This document shows, piece by piece, positions 17,354 to 24,175 of a stretch of 33,326 bases of DNA. Numbering within the stretch: the stretch's first letter is position 1; every line of letters starts with the position of its first letter. A model generated the notes under the pieces. The model was not told the DNA's origin. It made no database searches and was given only the letters and a program-made list of their open reading frames with translations. This stretch comes from Halothermothrix sp. DTU029 (GTDB lineage: Bacteria; Bacillota; Halanaerobiia; Halanaerobiales; DTU029), in contig LFRS01000058.1 of the NCBI GenBank assembly GCA_001512435.1, forward strand, positions 1 to 33,326, written 5' to 3'. The translations under genes were made by a program, and so were the position numbers.

Positions 17354-18469
17354 ATGGCAAAAGTTACTTTAACTAATGTAACCAAAAGATTCGGCGATGT
17401 TGTTGCTGTTAACAACGCCAGTCTGGAAATTAAGGATAAGGAATTCCTGATCCTGGTTGGACCATCTGGTTGTGGAAAAACAACTACCTTAAGAATGGTT
17501 GCCGGTCTGGAAGAAATTACAGAGGGAACCATTGAAATCGGAGATACTGTAGTTAACGATATCCCACCAAAAGACAGAGACATTGCTATGGTTTTCCAGA
17601 ACTATGCTCTCTATCCACATATGGATGTTTACAACAACATGGCTTTTGGTTTGAAATTACGTAAGTTCCCCAAAGAAGAGATTGACCGGAGGGTAAATGA
17701 AGCTGCTGAAATCCTGGGTATCAAGAACTTATTGGACCGTAAACCTAAACAGCTCTCCGGTGGTCAGAGACAGCGTGTTGCTCTGGGAAGGGCTATTGTT
17801 CGTGAACCTAAGGTTTTCCTCATGGATGAGCCTCTCTCTAACCTTGACGCCAAATTACGTGTTCAGATGCGTACTGAATTAAGTAAGCTGCATGACAGGC
17901 TGCAGACAACAATGATCTACGTTACCCACGACCAGGTAGAGGCCATGACCATGGGTGACAGGATCGTTGTAATGCGTGACGGCTTAATCCAGCAGGTAGA
18001 TACCCCATTAAATCTCTATAATAATCCAGCAAATATGTTCGTTGCCGGCTTTATCGGCAGCCCGGCCATGAACTTCCTTGATGCCAAATTAGTAAAAGAA
18101 GGCGAGACCTACTATCTGGAAGGAAACGGTGACTTCAAGATCGCCATTCCAGCCAATAAAGTAGAAGAAAATCCTGCAATTAAAGAATATGTAGGTAAAG
18201 AAGTTGTCTTCGGTATTCGTCCAGAAGACCTGGAAGATGCCTCTGTAGTAGAAAAACCAGTTACAGCAGATAACTCTTACATGGCTAGTGTAGAGGTTGT
18301 TGAGCCTATGGGTTCCGAAATTTATCTATACCTGACAGTAAATGAGCATTCCATGATTGCCCGTGTAGATGCTCATAGTACAGCCAAAGTTGGAGATAAT
18401 GTTAAACTTTATGTAAATACAAATAATCTCCATGTATTTGATGCTGAAACTGAATTAGCTATTATCTAA
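17354..18469 (+). CDS. msmX: Sugar ABC transporter ATP-binding protein (MsmX/UgpC type)
   Basis: A 371-residue cytoplasmic ATPase that energises carbohydrate ABC importers. Walker A GPSGCGKTT is near residue 37, the Q-loop is in MVFQNYALYPHM, the signature is LSGGQRQR, Walker B is VFLMDEP and the H-loop is in VTHDQVEAMTMGDR. C-terminal TOBE/OB regions (GIRPEDL) follow. No permease or binding protein is adjacent, which fits a shared ATPase serving several importers, as MsmX does in Bacillus. ATG 17354 is 7 bases after AGGAGG; an in-frame TTG at 17351 is too close. Codon choice (many CGT, AAC, GTT) differs from the AGG/CGG-rich neighbours and suggests high expression. Confidence 0.92.
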   Translation: MAKVTLTNVTKRFGDVVAVNNASLEIKDKEFLILVGPSGCGKTTTLRMVAGLEEITEGTIEIGDTVVNDIPPKDRDIAMVFQNYALYPHMDVYNNMAFGLKLRKFPKEEIDRRVNEAAEILGIKNLLDRKPKQLSGGQRQRVALGRAIVREPKVFLMDEPLSNLDAKLRVQMRTELSKLHDRLQTTMIYVTHDQVEAMTMGDRIVVMRDGLIQQVDTPLNLYNNPANMFVAGFIGSPAMNFLDAKLVKEGETYYLEGNGDFKIAIPANKVEENPAIKEYVGKEVVFGIRPEDLEDASVVEKPVTADNSYMASVEVVEPMGSEIYLYLTVNEHSMIARVDAHSTAKVGDNVKLYVNTNNLHVFDAETELAII

Positions 18470-18494
18470 TTCAGAAAAACCAGTGAAAAAAATA

Positions 18495-18530
18495 GATCGG
18501 GAAATACAAGTAATTTCCCGATCTTTTTTT
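18495..18530. terminator. Bidirectional terminator between msmX and yabP
   Basis: GATCGGGAAAT (18495-18505) and ATTTCCCGATC (18513-18523) form an 11-bp stem with a 7-base loop. T runs follow on the plus strand (18524-18530) and, read in reverse, on the minus strand (18486-18492 region). It therefore serves both converging genes. Confidence 0.92.
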
Positions 18531-18532
18531 GT

Positions 18533-18820
18533 TTATTTAAATATTTTTTTCAGGATCCCTTTTTCCAGGCTTTTATCTGTATAGCTTAAGGAATTTATCA
18601 GGCCTTCTATTTTGATGGTTTCATTATCCAGATTTAGATTATGAATATTTAGGCCTTGCCCTTTAATGTCCAGGAGTCCCTGGGTGGTCTGTAAGAGGAC
18701 CTTTTCTTCATTAAAGGAGATCACCTTCTTGGCTCCACTAAGTTCCAGGTACTTACGGTCTTTAAGCTGAAGGCTTTGGCTGCCATTCAGGGATATTTTT
18801 TTCTCCGTCTCTTTATTCAT
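18533..18820 (-). CDS. yabP: Spore coat/cortex-associated protein YabP
   Basis: A 95-residue protein with the YabP/YqfC-family beta-strand pattern: RKYLELSGAKKVISFNEEKV, then LLQTTQGLLDIKGQGLNIHNLNL and IEGLINSLSYTD. It is a sporulation protein, normally made in the mother cell under sigma-E and next to yabQ. The longer frame begins 16 codons upstream, but the ATG at 18820 has a strong GGAGG site 7 bases away and is preferred. Oddly, it faces away from yabQ and the rest of the sporulation/division cluster, whereas the pair is co-directional in Bacillus. I see no clear sigma-E promoter. Confidence 0.85.
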   Translation of the reverse strand: MNKETEKKISLNGSQSLQLKDRKYLELSGAKKVISFNEEKVLLQTTQGLLDIKGQGLNIHNLNLDNETIKIEGLINSLSYTDKSLEKGILKKIFK

Positions 18821-19143
18821 TTTTTTCCTCCTTTCCTTTTTATTTCTATACTTAAATAGCTTCCTCACCGGCTAATCCTTAACCTGATTCAAAAATATTG
18901 ATCTATATAGGGTTGTATTATTATATAAAGTAAGTTTTGGCAAAGGCCAGGCTCAAGTTGGCCTATCTGGATTACAGGAAATTATCCTCTTCTTTAGAGA
19001 GGCTGTCTCTATTAATAGTTATTAAAAAAATGCTGAAATTATGATTGCAGGAAATCCTAAATTAATGCAGAAATATAATAATAGGCAAGACACCCTGTAT
19101 TATTGCATATAATATAGATGAACTCTAAAAAGGGGTGTTAACC
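18821..19143. other. Divergent yabP/yabQ intergenic region
   Basis: This 323-base AT-rich region separates two divergent genes and should hold promoters for both. A weak plus-strand candidate is TTGATC (18898) with TATATA 18 bases on. Near yabQ, CATATAAT (19106-19113) resembles a sigma-E -10, but I cannot find a matching -35. Small hairpins occur at AGGCCA/TGGCCT (about 18946) and CCTCT/AGAGG (about 18987). No ORF, RNA class or long repeat is evident. Confidence 0.5.
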
Positions 19144-19437
19144 TTGATATTTTTAATGGATCAAATCAGAAGCTTTTTTTTAATGTTATTATTTGGTTTT
19201 TTTGCTGGCCTCTTTTTCAGGATTTACCAGAGTATCTTACATAAGTGGAAGATAAAAAGGAAGGTCATACATATCCTGGACATCTTATTCAGTATCCTGA
19301 TAGGTCTTGCAGGATTTGTTTTATTAATATTTATTAATTATGGAGATCTCAGGTTTTATATTATCCTGGCCATTATTATTGGTTTTAGTATAAGTATTTT
19401 GCTTTTCAGCTCCGGCAAGAAGACCTGGCCAGGCTAG
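19144..19437 (+). CDS. yabQ: Spore cortex biosynthesis membrane protein YabQ
   Basis: A 97-residue membrane protein with about three transmembrane helices (residues ~10-25, 42-64 and 70-88). The family pattern is visible: GFFAGLFFRIYQ, LDILFSILIG and INYGDLRFYIILAIIIG. YabQ sits in the outer forespore membrane and is needed for cortex formation. TTG at 19144 is chosen because AGGGGTG (19131-19137) precedes it at proper spacing; a GTG at 19135 lies inside that site and cannot be the start. ATG 19156 is a fallback. It is the first plus-strand gene of the cluster. Confidence 0.82.
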   Translation: MIFLMDQIRSFFLMLLFGFFAGLFFRIYQSILHKWKIKRKVIHILDILFSILIGLAGFVLLIFINYGDLRFYIILAIIIGFSISILLFSSGKKTWPG

Positions 19438-19478
19438 GCTTCTTTCTACAGGGGCTAATCCATAAGGAGGTGTCCATT

Positions 19479-19757
19479 TTGCTCACCTTAATCCGGTCCA
19501 GATTCTTTAAAATCCTATTAATTATTATAGTTGGGCTCCTTGCTTACAGATATTATCAAAATTATGCCATGATCAGGAAACTGGAAGCTACCATTACAGA
19601 ACTGGAGAATAGCCTTATTATGGCCAGGGGGGAAAAAACCCGTTTAGAAGAAGAACTTAATAATATTAACAATCCGGAATACATTGAAAGGATTGCCCGG
19701 GAAGAACTGGGTCTGGTTAAACCTGGGGAATTGTTACTTATACCTGTGGAAGAATAG
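19479..19757 (+). CDS. divIC: Septum formation initiator DivIC/FtsB-like
   Basis: A 92-residue bitopic membrane protein. A short N-terminus precedes a single transmembrane helix (about residues 8-24), a coiled coil (about 28-62, IRKLEATITELENSLIMAR onward) and a C-terminal segment INNPEYIERIAREELGLVKPGE typical of DivIC/FtsB. It acts at the division septum with FtsL and DivIB. TTG at 19479 follows AAGGAGGT by 7 bases; a GTG at 19470 overlaps that site and is rejected. Position between yabQ and an S1-domain gene matches the Bacillus yabQ-divIC-yabR order, apart from the inserted tex gene. Confidence 0.88.
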   Translation: MLTLIRSRFFKILLIIIVGLLAYRYYQNYAMIRKLEATITELENSLIMARGEKTRLEEELNNINNPEYIERIAREELGLVKPGELLLIPVEE

Positions 19758-19802
19758 GAGTATTGGCTTTTAAATTGAGTCAGGAAAGTTGTGGTGATAA
19801 AG

Positions 19803-21977
19803 ATGGAAAAGCTTATATTAATTATTGCTGAGGAATTAAAGATTAAGCCTATACAGGTGGAGGGAACAGTAAAGCTTCTGGATGAAGGCAATACTGTTCC
19901 TTTTATTGCCCGTTATAGAAAAGAAGTAACAGGTAATCTTGATGAGCTCCAGATCAGGCAGTTGGAAGAAAGATTAAACTATTTGCGGAATCTGGAGAAA
20001 AGAAAGGAAGAGGTTATCCGCCTGATTGCTGAACAGGACAAGCTGACAGAGGAACTGGAAGAGCAGATCAGGGAGGCCACTATCCTGCAGGAGGTGGAGG
20101 ATTTATACCGCCCCTATAGGCAGAAACGCCGGACCAGGGCGACAAAGGCTAAAGAGAAGGGCCTGGAACCTCTGGCTCAGTTAATCTGGGAACAGGATAC
20201 CTTTAGCGGTTCTTTAGAAGAATACGGAAAATCTTACCTGGATCCAGAAAAGGAATTAAATAATCTGGATGAGGTTTATCAGGGGGCCAGGGATATTATT
20301 GCTGAATGGATCTCTGATGACGCAGAGATCAGGAAGGCTATCAGGGAATATAGTTATGAGAAGGGTGTTCTGGAGAGCACTGTCAAAAAACAGGAACTGG
20401 ATGAAGAAGGCAAATATGAGCTCTATTATGAATATAAAGAGGCGGCCAGAAAATTACCCCCCCACAGGGTTCTGGCCATCAATCGTGGTGAAAAAGAAGA
20501 AATCCTATCTGTCAAGTTAGTCCTGGAAGAAGAGAAGGTTTATGGAATTATAAAAAAGAGGGTCCAGAAAAATACTGACAATATCTTTACTGACCAGCTT
20601 ATACTGGCCCTGGAAGATGCCTATAAGAGGCTGATTGCCCCTTCTATCGAGAGGGAAATCAGGAATAGCCTCACGGAAAAGGCAGAAGAACATGCCATTG
20701 AGGTATTTTCCAGGAACCTGAAATCCCTCTTACTACAGGCACCCTTCCGGGACCATGTCGTTATGGGCATTGACCCTGGTTTCAGGACAGGTTCCAAGGT
20801 AGCTGTTGTGGATGAAACAGGCAAATTGCTGGCTACTGCCAGTATCTTTCCCCATCCACCACAAAATGAAAAAGAGAAAGCTGCCAGGCTTGTCCTGGAT
20901 TTAATAGAGAAATACCAGGTAGAGGCAATTGCTATTGGTAATGGAACAGCCTCCCGGGAAACAGAACTCTTTATTGCTGAAATTATTAAGGAATATACTA
21001 AGGACCGGGATAAGAAATTAAATTATATTATAGTCAATGAAGCAGGGGCTTCGGTCTATTCGGCTTCTACCCTGGCCCGGGAAGAGCTGCCAGAACTGGA
21101 TGTGGCCATGAGGGGAGCAGTATCCATAGCCAGGAGGTTACAGGACCCCCTGGCGGAATTGGTGAAGATTGAGCCCCGGTCTATTGGTGTTGGCTTATAC
21201 CAGCATGATGTTGATCCCAATAGGTTGGCAGAATCCTTAGGAAAGGTAGTGGAGTCAACAGTAAACTATGTCGGGGTTGACTTAAATACTGCCTCAGTAG
21301 CTTTACTCCAGTATGTTGCCGGGATTAATACTGGAGTGGCCAAAAATATTGTTAAATACCGGGAGGAAAATGGGGTTTTTCGCAGTAGAGAGGACTTGAA
21401 AAAGGTTCCCAGACTAGGGGAGAAAACCTTTATCCAGGCTGCAGGCTTTTTACGGATTCCAGAGGGGGATAATCCCCTTGATAACACCCCCATCCATCCT
21501 GAATCCTATGGCCAGACTGAAAAACTCCTGGCTGATTTGGGACATGGGGCAGCTTCTCTACTGGACAGGGAAAAACTGGCTAATTTGAGATCCAGCCTGG
21601 CCGGTCTGGATCTGGCTGCCAAGGCCAGTGAACTGGAAATTGGCCTCCTTACTTTACAGGATATTGTTTCTGCCCTTAAACAACCGGGCAGGGATCCCAG
21701 GGATGAGCTGCCAGCACCAATTTTCCGGACTGATGTCCTGAAACTGGAAGACCTGAAAGCAGAGATGGTTCTCCAGGGTACTGTCCGTAATGTGGTTGAT
21801 TTTGGTGCTTTTGTTGATATAGGAGTAGAAGAAGATGGCCTGGTCCATATCTCCGAACTCAGTGACCAGTACGTAGAGAATCCTCTGGATTATGTTCAGG
21901 TGGGCAATATAGTAACAGTTAAAATATTATCAATCGATGAGCGGAGAAGGCGGATTGCCTTAAGTATGAGAATATAA
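19803..21977 (+). CDS. tex: Tex-family RNA-binding transcription accessory protein
   Basis: A 724-residue Tex protein of usual length. An N-terminal helical region begins IIAEELKIKPIQVEGTVKLL with IPFIARYRKE-like PFIARYRKEVTG. A YqgF/RNase H-like domain starts near residue 320 (MGIDPGFRTGSKVAVV). Helix-hairpin-helix elements lie near 490-560 (GINTGVAKNIVKYREENG), and a C-terminal S1 domain lies near 655-724 (GTVRNVVDFGAFVDIG, DGLVHISELS). Tex binds nucleic acid and affects transcription and translation in a way not fully understood. The ATG at 19803 gives the usual family N-terminus; a GTG at 19791 is in frame. It sits between divIC and yabR. Confidence 0.92.
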   Translation: MEKLILIIAEELKIKPIQVEGTVKLLDEGNTVPFIARYRKEVTGNLDELQIRQLEERLNYLRNLEKRKEEVIRLIAEQDKLTEELEEQIREATILQEVEDLYRPYRQKRRTRATKAKEKGLEPLAQLIWEQDTFSGSLEEYGKSYLDPEKELNNLDEVYQGARDIIAEWISDDAEIRKAIREYSYEKGVLESTVKKQELDEEGKYELYYEYKEAARKLPPHRVLAINRGEKEEILSVKLVLEEEKVYGIIKKRVQKNTDNIFTDQLILALEDAYKRLIAPSIEREIRNSLTEKAEEHAIEVFSRNLKSLLLQAPFRDHVVMGIDPGFRTGSKVAVVDETGKLLATASIFPHPPQNEKEKAARLVLDLIEKYQVEAIAIGNGTASRETELFIAEIIKEYTKDRDKKLNYIIVNEAGASVYSASTLAREELPELDVAMRGAVSIARRLQDPLAELVKIEPRSIGVGLYQHDVDPNRLAESLGKVVESTVNYVGVDLNTASVALLQYVAGINTGVAKNIVKYREENGVFRSREDLKKVPRLGEKTFIQAAGFLRIPEGDNPLDNTPIHPESYGQTEKLLADLGHGAASLLDREKLANLRSSLAGLDLAAKASELEIGLLTLQDIVSALKQPGRDPRDELPAPIFRTDVLKLEDLKAEMVLQGTVRNVVDFGAFVDIGVEEDGLVHISELSDQYVENPLDYVQVGNIVTVKILSIDERRRRIALSMRI

Positions 21978-21984
21978 TAAATGA

Positions 21985-22013
21985 TTGACAAAAGAAAAAG
22001 GGTAGGTTATAAT
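21985..22013 (+). promoter_or_regulatory. Consensus promoter for the S1-domain gene yabR
   Basis: TTGACA (21985-21990) and TATAAT (22008-22013) are 17 bases apart, again an exact sigma-A consensus. It lies just after the tex stop and gives yabR its own strong transcript, which ends at the terminator at 22442. Confidence 0.9.
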
Positions 22014-22048
22014 ATCAGTAATATCTTTATTGAGGAGGATTTCTTTGC

Positions 22049-22417
22049 ATGTCAATTGAGGTTGGGAGCACTATTGAAGGAAAGGTAACAGGTATTACAA
22101 AATTTGGGGCTTTCGTTGAATTACCTTCAGGAGATACAGGTTTAGTTCATATCTCAGAAGTAGCCAATACCTACGTGAAGGATATCAGCAGTTTCCTGAA
22201 ACCAGATGATACAGTAAAAGTAAAGGTCATTAAGGTAGGGGATGACGGAAAAATAGGTCTATCCATTAAACAATTAGAGGAAACTACTGAAAGAATTGAA
22301 CAGGTCTCCAGAATGTCTTTTGAAGATCAAATGAATAAGTTTTTACGGGAAAGCAATGAGCGATTACAGGACCTGAAGAATCGCGAAGCCAAACGCGGTG
22401 GTGGTTCTTATAAATAG
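22049..22417 (+). CDS. yabR: S1-domain RNA-binding protein (YabR/GSP13-like)
   Basis: A 122-residue protein with one S1 domain at residues ~1-75: GSTIEGKVTGITKFGAFVEL, GLVHISEVANTYV and GKIGLSIKQ. A charged C-terminal tail of about 45 residues ends in basic KRGGGSYK. Members associate with ribosomes or RNA; exact function is uncertain. It follows tex, which ends in a related S1 domain, and precedes the spoIIE region as yabR does in Bacillus. The ATG has a GAGGAGG site. Flanked by a consensus promoter and a strong terminator, so it is a monocistronic unit and probably abundant. Confidence 0.9.
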   Translation: MSIEVGSTIEGKVTGITKFGAFVELPSGDTGLVHISEVANTYVKDISSFLKPDDTVKVKVIKVGDDGKIGLSIKQLEETTERIEQVSRMSFEDQMNKFLRESNERLQDLKNREAKRGGGSYK

Positions 22418-22441
22418 ATAGATAAATAAATGGCTAAAGCA

Positions 22442-22473
22442 ACATCTTCTTATAAAGTAAGAAGATGTTTTTT
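22442..22473 (+). terminator. Intrinsic terminator after yabR
   Basis: ACATCTTCTTA (22442-22452) and TAAGAAGATGT (22458-22468) form an 11-bp stem with a 5-base loop followed by a T run. Confidence 0.9.
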
Positions 22474-22599
22474 ATTTTCTCCAATAATGATAGAATGGAG
22501 ATGTGGTAAAATAATGCTGGAAAACTAATAAAAGCTGGAGAAACAGGGATAATTCCAGTAAGGGAGTGAAGAACAATCAGTCTATCAGTACAGGCAGTC

Positions 22600-23142
22600 A
22601 TGACAATAGAATATCAACTGGGCCGGAAAGCCGATAATTTGCTGGGGATAGCAGTCTCCTGTCCCTTTAACAAGCCAGCTGTCCTCCTGACTGAACCCTA
22701 TAGTGAGGAAAAGGGGGTTTTTCCTACTTTATATTGGTTAAGCTGTCCCTATCTGGTTAAGGAAGTAGCCAGGTTAGAAGACCAGGGTTTTGTGAAGAAA
22801 TATTCCCTGCTGGTCAAAGAGGACAGGGCCTTCCGGGAGGCTTTAGTCAGGTCCCACCAGGAATATGCCAGGCAGAGGATGGATTTACTGGCAGCAGAAG
22901 TAAAAGAAAAACTCAAAGCCACTTCCCCGGCAATTTATCAGGTCTTGAGGGATAGCGGGGTAGGGGGGATACAAAACCTGGAAGGGATTAAATGCCTCCA
23001 TGTCCACCTGGCTGATTATCTGGTAAATAAGAAAAATCCCATTGGAGAAAAGGTCTGGGACCTGCTGGACTGGCCTCCTGATTGTCACATTTGTGATTGG
23101 GATAAGGTAAAGGAGGGGCAGAAGTGCGAATCGGAGCAATAG
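22600..23142 (+). CDS. DUF501 family protein
   Basis: A 180-residue soluble protein of the DUF501 family, recognised by CPFNKPAVLLTEPY, FPTLYWLSCPYLVKEVARLE and GIKCLHVHLADYLVNKKNPIG. The function is unknown. Conserved Cys and His residues (in the KCLHVH and CHICDW segments) could bind metal. Genes of this family often neighbour ppx/gppA, and here the two overlap by 19 bases, implying translational coupling. The ATG at 22600 has only a weak AGG-type ribosome site, while a strong AAGGGAG (about 22560) sits 30 bases upstream with no canonical in-frame start. The true start may be unusual. Confidence 0.8.
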   Translation: MTIEYQLGRKADNLLGIAVSCPFNKPAVLLTEPYSEEKGVFPTLYWLSCPYLVKEVARLEDQGFVKKYSLLVKEDRAFREALVRSHQEYARQRMDLLAAEVKEKLKATSPAIYQVLRDSGVGGIQNLEGIKCLHVHLADYLVNKKNPIGEKVWDLLDWPPDCHICDWDKVKEGQKCESEQ

Positions 23143-24044
23143 ATCTGGGGACCAATTCCTGCCGCTTCCTGCTGGTGGAATATGCAGGGGGGACTTTGCA
23201 AGAGCTTAAAAAGGGATTAAGAATAACCCGGCTGGGAGCAGGGGTTGACCGGAATAAACTTTTGTCAAACCAGGCTATAGAGAGAGCCCTGGCAGCGGTC
23301 CTGGATTTTGTAGGAGTGATGAAATCCCTCCAGGTGGACCAGGTTACCCTCCTGGGTACCAGTGCCCTCCGGGAGGTCAGCAATGCTTTTCTGTTGGCAG
23401 AAAGAATTAAAGAGAAAACCGGTTTACAGTTAAGAGTAGTTTCCGGTGCCGAAGAGGCCAGATTAAATTACCTGGGAGCAGGAGAAGAGGGTGAAGATAG
23501 TCTTATCCTGGATATCGGGGGAGGAAGTACTGAATTAATCTGGCAGGCTGAGGGTGGAATAATAAATTACAGGAGTTTAGATATTGGTGCTGTAAGAATG
23601 ACAGAGCGGTACATAAGGGATCCGGAAAAGGAGATCAGGGAAGAGGATCTACTAGAGCTGGAGGAGGCAGTAAGGGCTATTATCAGGGAGGAACTTGAAA
23701 GTTTGCCAGCAAATATAGGCAGGGTAATTGGCCTTGGAGGTACAATTACTACTCTTGCTGCCATTGAACAGCAGCTGGAGAAATATGATTCTGCCAGGAT
23801 CCAGGATTATCTGTTGGAGAAAGGACAGGTTGAGGAGATCCTGAAAAAGTTATCAAGGCTCAGCCTGGCAGAAAGAAGGCAGGTAAAGGGCCTGGAGCCA
23901 GGCAGAGCAGATATAATTGTGGCAGGTATTAAAATCCTGACAACAGTGATGGATATAATGGCTATCAAAGAGATCAGGGCCAGTGAAAAGGATCTTTTAT
24001 ATGGGGCTATTAAAGAATTGGCGAAGAAATTTGGGCTTTTTTAG
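23124..24044 (+). CDS. ppx: Exopolyphosphatase / pppGpp phosphatase family protein
   Basis: A 306-residue actin-fold phosphatase of the short Ppx/GppA type. The first phosphate loop is IDLGTNSCRFLLVEY near the N-terminus, the second is LDIGGGSTELIW near residue 130, and GLGGTITTLAAIE follows. It lacks the C-terminal HD and extra domains of E. coli Ppx. The family releases phosphate from polyphosphate or pppGpp; sequence alone does not decide which. The GTG start at 23124 has a GAGGGG site inside the overlapping DUF501 gene. No terminator is seen before spoIIE. Confidence 0.88.
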   Translation: MRIGAIDLGTNSCRFLLVEYAGGTLQELKKGLRITRLGAGVDRNKLLSNQAIERALAAVLDFVGVMKSLQVDQVTLLGTSALREVSNAFLLAERIKEKTGLQLRVVSGAEEARLNYLGAGEEGEDSLILDIGGGSTELIWQAEGGIINYRSLDIGAVRMTERYIRDPEKEIREEDLLELEEAVRAIIREELESLPANIGRVIGLGGTITTLAAIEQQLEKYDSARIQDYLLEKGQVEEILKKLSRLSLAERRQVKGLEPGRADIIVAGIKILTTVMDIMAIKEIRASEKDLLYGAIKELAKKFGLF

Positions 24045-24092
24045 ATATTCCGACTGCTTTTAGCATAAATTTTGGAAGCCTTCCCACTATTA

Positions 24093-24126
24093 ATCGACAG
24101 ATATAATAGTAGTTTTAAGCTATAAT
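24093..24126 (+). promoter_or_regulatory. Probable Spo0A-controlled promoter of spoIIE
   Basis: ATCGACA (24093-24099) is the reverse complement of TGTCGAT, a 6/7 match to the Spo0A box TGTCGAA. It overlaps a -35-like TCGACA (24094-24099). TATAAT lies at 24121-24126, giving a 21-base spacer. Such over-long spacing with a Spo0A box at -35 is known for Spo0A-activated sigma-A promoters of spoIIE and spoIIG in Bacillus. A second weaker match, TGTCAAG, is at 24134. A competing TATAAT at 24102 lacks a good -35. Confidence 0.6.
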
Positions 24127-24175
24127 GATTTTATGTCAAGTTATGGAATCACCTGATAGTGGGAGGGAGAATAAT

